Shown here: positions 43,996 through 52,410 of the stretch, piece after piece
How the letters are laid out: each line of letters begins with the position of its first letter
Position numbering within the stretch: the stretch's first letter is position 1
DNA from: Cyanobacteria bacterium SBLK
GTDB lineage: Bacteria; Cyanobacteriota; Cyanobacteriia; Cyanobacteriales; Spirulinaceae
Direction of reading: 5' to 3'
Length of the DNA: 64,000 bases
Assembly (NCBI GenBank): GCA_017746715.1
Contig: JAGHZQ010000041.1
Coordinates: 165,219 to 229,218, forward strand
Made by a program: the position numbers and the translations under genes
The notes under the pieces: generated by a model
What the model was told of the DNA's origin: nothing
Seen by the model: the letters and a program-made list of their open reading frames with translations, nothing else
The model's database searches: none

Positions 43996-44063
43996 GTCAC
44001 CAGCGATGCTCTGAGCCTGCCGAAGCGTCACCAGCGATGCGCTGAGCTTGTCGAAGCGTCACC
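43996..44063. repeat. 31-bp direct repeat (two copies) after gap2
   Basis: Two units beginning GTCACCAGCGATGC and ending CGAAGC (43996-44026 and 44027-44057) differ at only a few positions, and a third copy begins (GTCACC). The CTGAGC...GTCGAAG core is shared with repeats at 31862 and 38488. Confidence 0.8.
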
Positions 44064-44109
44064 AGTTGGTGATTATTGAATGGGATGACTCCAGACTCAG
44101 CAATTTTTG

Positions 44110-44145
44110 AAAACCCGATCGCTCACTAGTGAGCGATCGGGTTTT
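44110..44145. terminator. Perfect 36-bp palindromic terminator between gap2 and thiL
   Basis: AAAACCCGATCGCTCACT (44110-44127) and its exact complement AGTGAGCGATCGGGTTTT (44128-44145) form an 18-bp stem with no spare loop bases. Because A4 and T4 close the stem, it can end transcription from both convergent genes. The core holds CGATCG, close to HIP1. Confidence 0.85.
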
Positions 44146-44152
44146 TCAATGT

Positions 44153-45262
44153 CTAAAAATGCTGAAAACCTCGATTCTGCTCTAGAATCCAAGGCGGCTT
44201 GGTGTCGTTCGGATCGATCGCTCGTACGGTTAATTCTGACGTTATTTTGCCAATAATTTTCGCTTCCCCTCCCAACTGATAAACCAGAGAATTGGCAAAA
44301 GGTTGAGGCAAACACAAAACCAGTTCGAAGTCTTCTCCCCCATAGAAAACCCAATTTCTGATTTCGCTTTGGGCAAACGAATCCCTAAAGATTTCTAATG
44401 TTCCAGGTATCATCGCCTTGATTTCAGAGGGAAGAGGCGCATCGGAAAAATCGAATCGCTCCCACATTTCGTTTTTCTGCCAGCAAAGTTGCGCGATCGC
44501 CTCGGAAATAGGAACCGCAGACAGATCGATCGCGGCACCTACCCCACTCTCGCGACAAATCTGCACGATCGCATCGGCCAATCCGTCGCTACTGTCCATC
44601 CCCGCGATCGGCACGCTATCGGGAACGATTTGTAAATGGGGCAATACATCCAAACGCGGCACGGGACGCTGATGCGCTTGGATTAAAGCCTCCCGCATTT
44701 TATCTGGGAGAGACTCCCCTAGAACTGGATCGAGCAATAATTCCAAACCCGCCTTCGATTTGCCATGCTCTCCGGTAACCATAATGGCATCTCCCGGACG
44801 AGCCACAGAGCGACGGATCGTTCGCACGGGAGACACTTGACCGAGAGCCGTCACCGATACGGTAACAATGGAAGATTTGCACAGATCGCCGCCAATAATC
44901 GACGCATCCCAAGGCCCACCGCAAGCGGTAAACCCCTCATAAAAGCCTTCTACCCACGCGACAGGGGTTTGTGGGGGCAAACTCAAGCCAATGGTCAAAC
45001 CGACCGGCGTTGCCCCCATTGCTGCCAAATCCGATAAATTCGCCGCCGCCGATCGCCAACCCACATCAAATGGAGAAGTGGTGCGATCGCTAAAATGGGT
45101 ATTCTCCACCAGCACGTCAGTCGTGACGACCAGATGGCGATCGCGATCGAGCGCCAAAATCGCCCCATCATCTCCAACGACATCGGGATTACAGAACCCC
45201 TGCACCAATTGCAAGAGTTTCTGTTCTCCCAAATCTCCTACGGTAACTGGTGAAGAATCCAT
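44153..45262 (-). CDS. thiL: Thiamine-monophosphate kinase
   Basis: About 369 residues from the ATG at 45262; an upstream start at 45286 adds eight residues of poor fit. Family blocks: GDLGEQKLLQLV, VGDDGAILALD (Mg site), TTDVLVENTHFSDRTTSPFDVG, GDLCKSSIVTVSVTALG, AGMDSSDGLADA and FYGGEDFELVLCLP. It makes thiamine diphosphate from the monophosphate with ATP. It sits 43 bp downstream of the cyclophilin gene on the same strand and is probably cotranscribed with it. Confidence 0.93.
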   Translation of the reverse strand: MDSSPVTVGDLGEQKLLQLVQGFCNPDVVGDDGAILALDRDRHLVVTTDVLVENTHFSDRTTSPFDVGWRSAAANLSDLAAMGATPVGLTIGLSLPPQTPVAWVEGFYEGFTACGGPWDASIIGGDLCKSSIVTVSVTALGQVSPVRTIRRSVARPGDAIMVTGEHGKSKAGLELLLDPVLGESLPDKMREALIQAHQRPVPRLDVLPHLQIVPDSVPIAGMDSSDGLADAIVQICRESGVGAAIDLSAVPISEAIAQLCWQKNEMWERFDFSDAPLPSEIKAMIPGTLEIFRDSFAQSEIRNWVFYGGEDFELVLCLPQPFANSLVYQLGGEAKIIGKITSELTVRAIDPNDTKPPWILEQNRGFQHF

Positions 45263-45305
45263 CAATGCAATGTTTTCAATGCACAATTTTGCATTCTGAA
45301 TTGAT

Positions 45306-46394
45306 TTACGGCTGGAGATTTTCGCTACCCGTCGTCACCGTTGCCGAAATGATGCGATCGCCGGCTTTTAATTCAGCCAGGACATCGCTTCCCTCCACGA
45401 CGTAGCCGAAGACCGAATAACGCCCGTCGAGGAGATTGAAACCAGGGGGAGTCAGTTCGCTATCGTAGAGGAAAAAGAAAATTTGCGAAGAACCGCCATT
45501 GGGATCCGCCGCCGGATGGCCCAGAGCGATCGCGCCATAAGCATTAAAAGGCAGCACCGGAGGGGTTAAATACAAGCCAATGGACTCGAGAGTAAATTCG
45601 TAAATGGGCAACTCCTCATCGGCAATTTTCACCTCGATGGGAATGGCGCGATATTTCTCGGTATCGGGATCGATGAAACCCGCCGCTTTACCGGGAGGAT
45701 CGCCAACTTGCACGATATAGTCTTGGGTTTGATAGAACTCCAAACCATCGTAAAAGCCCCGTTGTACCAAATCGACAAAATTTCCCGCATTCACCGGAGC
45801 ATTGTAGCCATCGACGATCGCTTCGAGGGTTCCTTTATTCGTAACGATTTCCACCCTGGCGCGACCTTTTAACTGAGGTAAAGCGGCGTAATCTTCGGGA
45901 ACTTCAAAAGGAAAGCCCACGACCATCATCGCCTCGATTCGACCGACGCGATCGAGCAGTTCCTCCCGCAATATCGCAACCGCTTCCTTGTCTTTACTTT
46001 CCGTCGCTTCAATCAGCTTCGGCAAATCCGCTTGCAGTTCGCTGATGAGGGTTTTGGCTTCTTCGAGATGAGTTGAGGGAATATCTTGCAAGATTTTTTC
46101 ATCATTATATTTGGCAACCAAATTAGCCGCTTTGGCTTCTTTGATCGCCGAACTCCAACGACGACGGCGAATTTCCCGCTCGATCGCTTCGAGATTGGTT
46201 TGCAAGCGCCGCACGTCTGCATTCTCAATCGGTAGGGCATAACGGAGAATGGCAACGGGATCGGTAATGGCATCCCCTTGAGCGAGACCCGCCTTCGCCC
46301 TCGGGCATCCCAGCCAAAATATCGAGAAAACGAGCAGGGCGATCGCGCCCAAGTATGATAAACGCTTATTCCAAGAGGGTTGAAAAAAGTTCAT
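45306..46394 (-). CDS. CYP38/TLP40-like lumenal cyclophilin-type peptidyl-prolyl isomerase
   Basis: The 362-residue protein has a signal peptide (hydrophobic residues about 13-30, then PRAKAG). A helical N-terminal domain (about 40-165) precedes the cyclophilin barrel (VEIVTNKGTLEAIVDGYNAP, NFVDLVQRGFYDGLEFYQ, GSSQIFFFLYD, YSVFGYVVEGSDVL). This is the layout of chloroplast CYP38/TLP40 and its cyanobacterial homologues, which assist photosystem II assembly. Key catalytic residues of active cyclophilins are altered in this family, so isomerase activity is doubtful. It is divergent from efp across 158 bp. Confidence 0.9.
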   Translation of the reverse strand: MNFFQPSWNKRLSYLGAIALLVFSIFWLGCPRAKAGLAQGDAITDPVAILRYALPIENADVRRLQTNLEAIEREIRRRRWSSAIKEAKAANLVAKYNDEKILQDIPSTHLEEAKTLISELQADLPKLIEATESKDKEAVAILREELLDRVGRIEAMMVVGFPFEVPEDYAALPQLKGRARVEIVTNKGTLEAIVDGYNAPVNAGNFVDLVQRGFYDGLEFYQTQDYIVQVGDPPGKAAGFIDPDTEKYRAIPIEVKIADEELPIYEFTLESIGLYLTPPVLPFNAYGAIALGHPAADPNGGSSQIFFFLYDSELTPPGFNLLDGRYSVFGYVVEGSDVLAELKAGDRIISATVTTGSENLQP

Positions 46395-46552
46395 AAATTC
46401 TGTTTGAGGCTGCTGATAGCGATAATGTGAAACATTCTCTTATCTAGTTATTTTTGTAGCAAAAGAAGGGCATCCCGTAAAATCCTGAATGGGAAAGAAC
46501 CTCGGCACGGTAGAATGGATTGCGGATATTTTGACCTGCATTGGGCGGCCCC

Positions 46553-47116
46553 ATGATTTCGAGTAATGACTTTAAAACTGGCGTAACGATCGAGTTAGAC
46601 GGCTCGGTCTGGCGCGTTGTTGAATTCCTTCACGTTAAACCCGGTAAAGGTTCGGCGTTCGTGCGAACCAAGTTGAAAAACGTGGAAACCGGGAATACGG
46701 TAGAAAAAACCTTTCGAGCTGGGGAAACCGTTCCCCAAGCAGTTCTCGAAAAGCGCACCATGCAACACACCTATAAAGACGGCGACGATCTGGTGTTCAT
46801 GGATATGGAATCTTACGAAGAGCTGCGCTTGAGTCCCGATACTGTGGGCGATCGCGTCAAATATCTCAAGGAAGAAATGGAAGTCAGCGTCCTGACTTGG
46901 GACACTAAAGTTTTAGAAGTGGAGCTTCCCAATACTGTCGTTTTAGAAGTCACCGAAACCGATCCCGGAGTCAAAGGCGATACTGCAACGGGGGGCACCA
47001 AACCCGCGATCGTGGAAACCGGTGCCCAGGTCATGGTCCCCCTCTTTATTTCTGTGGGAGAAAAGATTAAAATTGACACCCGCAATGATGCTTACTTGGA
47101 AAGAAGTAAGTCTTAA
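46553..47116 (+). CDS. efp: Translation elongation factor P
   Basis: About 187 residues from the ATG at 46553; a start at 46541 would add four residues. Three OB-like domains are present with the typical start [17 protein letters not shown] and the loop [15 protein letters not shown] at the modification site. C-terminal blocks include [19 protein letters not shown] and [15 protein letters not shown]. It helps ribosomes through polyproline stretches. It lies upstream of accB in the order common to cyanobacteria. Confidence 0.96.
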   Translation: MISSNDFKTGVTIELDGSVWRVVEFLHVKPGKGSAFVRTKLKNVETGNTVEKTFRAGETVPQAVLEKRTMQHTYKDGDDLVFMDMESYEELRLSPDTVGDRVKYLKEEMEVSVLTWDTKVLEVELPNTVVLEVTETDPGVKGDTATGGTKPAIVETGAQVMVPLFISVGEKIKIDTRNDAYLERSKS

Positions 47117-47123
47117 GATTAGG

Positions 47124-47158
47124 TCAACTGGTGACTGGTAACTGGTGACTGGTGACTG
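47124..47158. repeat. Heptamer tandem repeat (ACTGGTG)n between efp and accB
   Basis: About five heptamers of the ACTGGTG/ACTGGTA type fill most of the spacer. The same family occurs at 13174-13202. Confidence 0.85.
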
Positions 47159-47188
47159 ACATAACCCCGTTATTAGGATTTGCAATCG

Positions 47189-47680
47189 GTGTCTATTGAT
47201 TTTCAACAAGTCCGCGAACTGCTAGCCGCGATCGCCCAGACCGATATTGTCGAACTGAGCTTAAAAAGCGAGGAATTTGAACTGACAGTGAAAAAAGGGG
47301 CAAGTTCCTTCTCGACGATAGCCTCTCCCACCGACTCGGTGGGAACGGTTGCCCTGCAAAGTTCTACCCCGCCCGTCAAACTCCCTTCTTCTGCCCCTGT
47401 CGTCATGGAGTCCGCTCCGCCGCCAACGGCAGATCCGGGCTGGGTGGAAATTACTTCGCCGATGGTGGGGACATTCTATCGCGCTCCCGCTCCGGACGAG
47501 GCGCCTTTTGTCGCGATCTCCGATCGCGTCGGTCTCGGGCAAACGGTTTGCATTATCGAAGCTATGAAACTGATGAACGAAATTGAAGCAGAAGTTTCCG
47601 GGCAAATTATGGAGATTATGGTGGAAAATGCCGAACCTGTCGAATACGGTCAGGTTCTCATGCGCGTCAAACCCGATTGA
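47189..47680 (+). CDS. accB: Biotin carboxyl carrier protein of acetyl-CoA carboxylase
   Basis: The preferred start is GTG at 47189 (164 residues), with AGGA about 10 nt upstream; TTG at 47180 has the box too close. N-terminal helix FQQVRELLAAIAQTDIVEL, a Pro/Ser/Val-rich linker (about residues 45-85), and a biotinyl domain with the biotinylated Lys in IIEAMKLMNEIEAE. It carries carboxyl groups between biotin carboxylase and carboxyltransferase in fatty-acid synthesis. Probably transcribed with efp. Confidence 0.95.
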   Translation: MSIDFQQVRELLAAIAQTDIVELSLKSEEFELTVKKGASSFSTIASPTDSVGTVALQSSTPPVKLPSSAPVVMESAPPPTADPGWVEITSPMVGTFYRAPAPDEAPFVAISDRVGLGQTVCIIEAMKLMNEIEAEVSGQIMEIMVENAEPVEYGQVLMRVKPD

Positions 47681-47816
47681 CCCGTTTTGAATTCAAAATT
47701 CAAAGTTTAGAATTCAAAAGGATTGCTCGATGGTGAATAGGTTGGGGGTTTGCTATGATTGTCATCATGAGGGAATGACTGTTAAAATTTGGGGATCGAC
47801 ATTTTGGCTTGAGTTT

Positions 47817-48170
47817 ATGCAGCTTGCCCAATCCGTATCGCAAGAAGTTGTCCAACAGTTAGCTGACTATTTTAGTATTCTCAGCGAACCCATGCGCTTG
47901 CGAATTTTAAATTTCTTGCGTGACGGGGAAAAGTGCGTGCAAGAGTTGGTTGAAGCGACGCAAACCAGTCAAGCGAATGTCTCAAAACATCTGAAGGTGA
48001 TGTTACAAGCGGGTATTCTCAGTCGTCGTACCGTAGGAACGTCTGCTTATTATCGCGTCGAAGATCCGCTCATTTATGAGTTATGTAATTTAGTTTGCCA
48101 TCGTCTTGCTGCCCGCATCGAACAGCAAGCTCAAGAATTTCGCGATTTTAGCCTTGCGAATTTGAAATAG
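47817..48170 (+). CDS. ArsR/SmtB-family transcriptional regulator
   Basis: Start at ATG 47817 gives about 117 residues, the usual size; a start at 47730 would add 29 residues unlike the family. Winged-helix: LSEPMRLRILNFLRDGEKCVQELVEATQTSQANVSKHLKVM, with the wing GILSRRTVGTSAYYRV. The ELCVC metal motif of ArsR is not present; a single Cys lies in EKCVQEL and others in LCNLVC near the C-terminus. The sensed ligand is therefore unclear, metal or redox. No obvious target gene is adjacent on the same strand. Confidence 0.87.
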   Translation: MQLAQSVSQEVVQQLADYFSILSEPMRLRILNFLRDGEKCVQELVEATQTSQANVSKHLKVMLQAGILSRRTVGTSAYYRVEDPLIYELCNLVCHRLAARIEQQAQEFRDFSLANLK

Positions 48171-48252
48171 TTGTTCGTTTTAGTTATTGGGTTTCAACCC
48201 ACCCCCAACCCCTCCCAAGAAGAGAGACTGAGAGGGGAGCAAAAACAACTCA

Positions 48253-48942
48253 TTACAGATTAAAATCGGCTTCAAAACTTTGACGGGTTAAGGGGAGATC
48301 GAGCAAAATCCCTTCGCCACCTAAGACTTCGAGGGGTTCTCCTTCGATTTCCAGCCACACTTTGCCATTGGGATCGATACTGGTGGCAGTGTAGAGAATT
48401 TGGGCGACTCGTCCGGTCATAGAAGCGGTTCCGCCACCAAAGGTAAATTCTTCGGAAAGGTTGACGTGAATGCCATCGCCTTTGTAAACAACGTTGCGTA
48501 ATTGGGTATCTTCGGGGATGGTGGTGGCGTGGCGATCGCTGGCGGGTCCGGCTAAAAGTTGCTCGAGGGCAGTTTCGAGGATCTCCTCGGGAGGATTGTC
48601 CGCTTTAACTTCGATACTGGCAGAACTGGCTACCAGTGAAATATCGTTGCCTTCGGCATCGAGCCAATAAATTTCAACAACTTGATTTTTCGGGGTCTCC
48701 GTTCGCTCTGAGGTGGAGGCGTTCGTTCCCACGGATTTTGGGGTTTCTTCGGTTTTGGGCGGGTTCTCGGACGATGAAGGTGCTTCTGGCCGCACATTTT
48801 CCGATGGGGTGGAGGCTGGATCGGGAGCAGACGTGACGCTAGATTCCTCTTTTTGGCATCCTGCGGCGATCGCACCCAAAATTAAGGCGATGGCGATCGC
48901 TTTGAGGGGAAAGTTGATTTTGTCGTGTTGTCGGTTTGGCAT
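48253..48942 (-). CDS. GerMN-domain lipoprotein
   Basis: The 229-residue protein has a lipoprotein signal (IAIALILGAIAAGC) and then a Ser/Pro/Glu-rich linker of about 60 residues. The GerMN domain follows (about 90-229; VEIYWLDAEGN, ALEQLLAGPASD, GDGIHVNLSEEFTFGGG). GerMN domains occur in spore-germination GerM and many cell-envelope lipoproteins; the role in cyanobacteria is not known. GAGGAGG lies 6 nt before the start. It follows the DUF2993 gene on the same strand. Confidence 0.85.
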   Translation of the reverse strand: MPNRQHDKINFPLKAIAIALILGAIAAGCQKEESSVTSAPDPASTPSENVRPEAPSSSENPPKTEETPKSVGTNASTSERTETPKNQVVEIYWLDAEGNDISLVASSASIEVKADNPPEEILETALEQLLAGPASDRHATTIPEDTQLRNVVYKGDGIHVNLSEEFTFGGGTASMTGRVAQILYTATSIDPNGKVWLEIEGEPLEVLGGEGILLDLPLTRQSFEADFNL

Positions 48943-49010
48943 AAAGCCCTCCTCGTACCAATTTTTCGGGAAGCGGTTATCGCTACGAAAATATTATTCG
49001 CTATTATTGT

Positions 49011-49838
49011 CTATTCTTCAGGAGCGGTGGGGAGAATTTCCGGCTCGAGGCGAACAAAGGCGGCCAATTCGAGGCGATCGCGTTCTATTTCTAATTGTAG
49101 GAGGCGCAGGGTCATTCCGTCTGTTTGCAAACCTTGCAGGTCGAGGCGTTCCCCGAGGGCGTTACTGACGATATCGGCAACAATGGGGGGAAGGGGGCGA
49201 TCGTCAAGGAGAATTTCCGGCTCTATCAGTTCTAAATAATAACCGTTACTCGCAACCAATCCGGTTTCGATTTGTACTTTCAGGCGGGTAATTTCTCCGG
49301 TTTCGGTATCGGTTCCGCTTAAATTAACTTGGAGTTGCAGGCGATCGTCTTCGAGAAAATCAATGGCGAGATCTTCGAGTTTGTAGTTTTGTTGACCCGC
49401 ACCGGGAATGTTGGCGGAAATGCGCTCTACTGCCTGTTGCAGGCGACTGGCAAAGCGGGGAGAGGAGAGGGTTCGATTGAGGTCTTCTTCGGTGAGAACG
49501 AGGCGCATTGCGCCTTGTACGGGTTGTCGAAAAGCGCGGCGAAAGTTGGCGGTATCTGTTTGCAGGCGATGAATATCGAGGTTGAGGGGGTCGGTTTCCA
49601 GTTCAAAAACGGCGATCCGCAATCCTTCTACGGGTTCGATTCCTCGGGTGGCGACTCGCAGGCGATCGACTTTTCCGTTTAGGAGTTGATGGGTGGGAGT
49701 ATTATCGATTCGCACGTCAATGACTTCCGCATCGACGAAACGGCGGCGAATGTTACTTTCAATTGCCGTATCGAGAGCAAAGCCAGCTGGGGCAATAAGA
49801 GATAACAATCCGTGAAGAATAATAACAGCAATTTCCAT
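49011..49838 (-). CDS. DUF2993 (LmeA-like) protein
   Basis: About 275 residues from the ATG at 49838; an ATG at 49862 is also possible. The N-terminus is a hydrophobic signal or anchor (VIILHGLLSLIAPAGFAL). The rest fits DUF2993, a beta-rich TULIP-like fold that may bind lipids (VRIDNTPTHQLLNGKVDRLR, EDLNRTLSSPRFASRL). Two-thirds of the way along is DLAIDFLEDDRLQLQVNLSG. It is probably periplasmic or membrane-facing. It is cotranscribed with the GerMN lipoprotein gene in all likelihood. Confidence 0.85.
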   Translation of the reverse strand: MEIAVIILHGLLSLIAPAGFALDTAIESNIRRRFVDAEVIDVRIDNTPTHQLLNGKVDRLRVATRGIEPVEGLRIAVFELETDPLNLDIHRLQTDTANFRRAFRQPVQGAMRLVLTEEDLNRTLSSPRFASRLQQAVERISANIPGAGQQNYKLEDLAIDFLEDDRLQLQVNLSGTDTETGEITRLKVQIETGLVASNGYYLELIEPEILLDDRPLPPIVADIVSNALGERLDLQGLQTDGMTLRLLQLEIERDRLELAAFVRLEPEILPTAPEE

Positions 49839-50004
49839 TGATTTAGAATACAGGTTAAACAAGCAATTGCTCTTATCTTAATCATTTTTATAGGAGATTG
49901 AGAGACGATCGTGGCTCTACCGTGGCTCTACATAAAATCTTGTTAAACCTCTCGATTGTGTTTAAACTGTAAATCGAAGTCACATAAAATCTTTTTCGGG
50001 CAGA

Positions 50005-50838
50005 ATGAAAAGACAATTGAAGAAGGCACTCATTAATTTAATGTTTTTAATGGTTCTCGCGATCGCTTTATTGTCATGCTCTAACGCAGGACTCGCAGAT
50101 GTTGGTCTTAATCCTAAGTTAGGACAAGATAATAATCAACAAGCAACATCAATGTTTTGTCTCTTTGGATGTCAGAGTAATTCCAGTTCAAGTCCGGAAT
50201 CTCGGCAAGGTTCGAATAGTAAAATTTTTAGCGGTCAAGATTTATTAGGGAGTCGTTTTGATGGTGCAAATCTTCAAGGAGCAAGTTTTCACAAAGCGAA
50301 TCTTTCCAATACCGATTTGAGCAATACCAATTTAACAAGAGCCGATTTGTCGGGTGCAGATTTGACTGATGTTAAAATTGGACGGATTAAAAATATAGAT
50401 TCTCTCGATTTTAGCGATATAGATTGGAGTAAAATTCATTTAGCTAAAAATGAGAGTCTCAAATTTGCACGCTCTAATTTAGAAAAAGATAATATTTTGG
50501 AACTTGCCCAAGAACAGTTAAGCGATCGCGATCTGCTCGATCTACTAAAAATGAAGAATTTTGATGTAGATATTACAGATATTGGTGTTACTAAAATAAA
50601 ACTAAATCGTAAAGTATTACTCAGTTTAATTAATGAGAATCTCAACAATAGTAGTTTATTTCATTCTTCTACGATTTCAGCACAAGATTTACTCAATCTT
50701 TTAATTCGTCAAAATCTTTTAGTTAAAGTCGATCTAACGGGTGCGGATCTTCATGATACAAACTTTAGTGGTGCTAATCTAAAAAATGCTGTCTTAAATG
50801 GTGCAAAAATGCCAAATGGCAACATATATCGACCTTAA
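50005..50838 (+). CDS. Pentapeptide-repeat lipoprotein
   Basis: The 277-residue protein has a lipoprotein signal (MVLAIALLSCSN). A first block of pentapeptide repeats follows (residues about 85-130: FDGANLQGASFHKANLSNT and DLSNTNLTRADLSGADL). A helical middle of about 110 residues separates a second, shorter block at the C-terminus (VDLTGADLHDTNFSGANL). Pentapeptide repeats form right-handed four-sided helices. The role in cyanobacteria is mostly unknown. The gene is A/T-richer than its neighbours and monocistronic. Confidence 0.85.
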   Translation: MKRQLKKALINLMFLMVLAIALLSCSNAGLADVGLNPKLGQDNNQQATSMFCLFGCQSNSSSSPESRQGSNSKIFSGQDLLGSRFDGANLQGASFHKANLSNTDLSNTNLTRADLSGADLTDVKIGRIKNIDSLDFSDIDWSKIHLAKNESLKFARSNLEKDNILELAQEQLSDRDLLDLLKMKNFDVDITDIGVTKIKLNRKVLLSLINENLNNSSLFHSSTISAQDLLNLLIRQNLLVKVDLTGADLHDTNFSGANLKNAVLNGAKMPNGNIYRP

Positions 50839-50848
50839 ACAAGAGCGA

Positions 50849-50979
50849 GTAGGGTGCAGTTAGCGACAGCGTAACGCACCGATTTTTAGATTTTCTCCTC
50901 TTTTTGAATTGATAATTTTGAATTTTGAATTGATTGTGCGGTGCGTTACGCTCCATTTCATTACGCTAACACACCCTAC
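50849..50979. mobile_element. Non-coding MITE-like inverted-repeat element
   Basis: Terminal repeats GTAGGGTG (50849-50856) and CACCCTAC (50972-50979). Inside, CAGCGTAACGCACCG and CGGTGCGTTACGC pair with each other. The core TTAGCGACAGCGTAAC is shared with the 75-bp element at 25206-25280. The centre holds AATTTTGAATTTTGAATTG heptamer-like DNA. A TACTACTACTACT run follows. It separates the pentapeptide gene from convergent pyrD. Confidence 0.65.
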
Positions 50980-50984
50980 TACTA

Positions 50985-52115
50985 CTACTGGCTATTTCCT
51001 AACCCGATCGCATCGTCAATCGTTTCTAACTCGCGTTCTTCTAATTTTTGTACCAATCCTTCTAAAATGCGCTTGACCATCCACGGACCCTCATAAACCA
51101 AACCCGTATAAACTTGCAGCAAACTCGCACCTGCTGTAATTTTTTCCCAAGCATCTTCGGGGGTAAAAATGCCACCCACTCCAATAATAGGCAATTTTCC
51201 CTCGGTTTGCTGCCAAATAAAACGGATGGTTTCGGTGGCGCGATCGCGGAGGGGTTTCCCGCTAATTCCTCCTGCTTCTTCGGTGACGGGGTTTCCCGTT
51301 GCTTTGATAATTTTGGTGTTTAAATTTTCTTTGTCGATGGTGGTATTGGTGGCAATAATTCCCGCCAGTTGGTAAGTTTTCGCTAGGTCGAGAATATCCG
51401 CGATCGCTTCTTGGGTCAGATCCGGGGCAATTTTGACGAGAATGGGTTTTGTGCCGCGATTTTCCTGTTGAATGGCATCTAAAATGGTGGCGAGTTGTTC
51501 GCGATTTTGGAGCGATCGCAGTCCGGGAGTATTGGGAGAGCTAACATTAATCACAAAATAATCTCCTAAGTTTTGCAAGCGTTGAAAACTGCCTAAATAG
51601 TCTTTTGCTGCATCTTCTAAGGGGGTAATTTTCGATTTACCTAAATTAATACCAATGGGAATACAAAATTTTCGGGTTTGTTGTTGTAAGTTCTGCTGTA
51701 AAACTTCGCTTCCTTGATTGTTAAACCCCATGCGATTGAGAACGGCTTCATCTTTTGACAGGCGAAATAAACGGGGTTGAGGATTGCCCGTTTGCGGGTG
51801 AAATGTTACTGTTCCCAGTTCGGCAAAACCTAGTCCTAATGTATGCCAAATTCCAGCTGCCACGCCATCTTTATCGAATCCTGCGGCGAGTCCGAAAGGG
51901 TTGGAAAATTGGAGTCCCCAGAGGTTCTGTTTGAGTCTGCGATCGCTGAAACTACAAGAGGCTTCTAAATAATGAAGGAAAGAAATTGCGAGTAAATTTT
52001 GAGGATGAGTATCCAACCAATTCAGTCTTTTTAATGTTTGTTGATGAACCCATTCGGGATCGGCTTTTAATCCAGAAAATAAGAGGGGTTTAATTCCTAA
52101 TTTATAAATATCCAT
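50985..52115 (-). CDS. pyrD: Dihydroorotate dehydrogenase (quinone), class 2
   Basis: The 376-residue protein matches class 2: an N-terminal helical membrane-associating part ([19 protein letters not shown]) and an FMN barrel with [32 protein letters not shown] (catalytic Ser type), [13 protein letters not shown] and [17 protein letters not shown]. It oxidises dihydroorotate to orotate in pyrimidine synthesis, passing electrons to quinone. Length is normal. It is divergent from the CHAT operon across 295 bp. Confidence 0.95.
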   Translation of the reverse strand: MDIYKLGIKPLLFSGLKADPEWVHQQTLKRLNWLDTHPQNLLAISFLHYLEASCSFSDRRLKQNLWGLQFSNPFGLAAGFDKDGVAAGIWHTLGLGFAELGTVTFHPQTGNPQPRLFRLSKDEAVLNRMGFNNQGSEVLQQNLQQQTRKFCIPIGINLGKSKITPLEDAAKDYLGSFQRLQNLGDYFVINVSSPNTPGLRSLQNREQLATILDAIQQENRGTKPILVKIAPDLTQEAIADILDLAKTYQLAGIIATNTTIDKENLNTKIIKATGNPVTEEAGGISGKPLRDRATETIRFIWQQTEGKLPIIGVGGIFTPEDAWEKITAGASLLQVYTGLVYEGPWMVKRILEGLVQKLEERELETIDDAIGLGNSQ

Positions 52116-52255
52116 TCATTCTTAAAATTTAGAGTTGCGATCGCTTTTCTCTTTGATTTAACAATTCTCATTAAATGATAGGTTTACAATTTCTCTGTTT
52201 TTATAAGTTTTTCTTTAGCTTTGCAATTTGGCGATCGCTCGGTTTGAGAGAGGGT

Positions 52256-52285
52256 TTGCGGATGCGATCGCAGACACTATATAAT
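52256..52285 (+). promoter_or_regulatory. Possible promoter of the CHAT-WD40 operon
   Basis: TTGCGG (52256-52261), 18 bp, then a perfect TATAAT (52280-52285). The -35 box is weak. The leader to the first CHAT gene would be about 120 nt. GAGGAG lies 10 nt before its ATG. Nothing else is seen in the 295-bp gap with pyrD. Confidence 0.4.
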
Positions 52286-52410
52286 CTTACTTTTCTCTTC
52301 GTTCGTAGTTTTTTCTGCGCTCATCTCGTTTATGTTAAAATCGCAAAAAGTTATCGGACTTATCTTCTGCGAAAAAAAATAATTAATCATTTTTGAGGAG
52401 AAAATAAACA

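Noticed and set aside
49636..49660. GGGTTCGATTCCTCGG, a tRNA T-loop look-alike
   Set aside because: It is coding sequence of the DUF2993 gene, without a cloverleaf.
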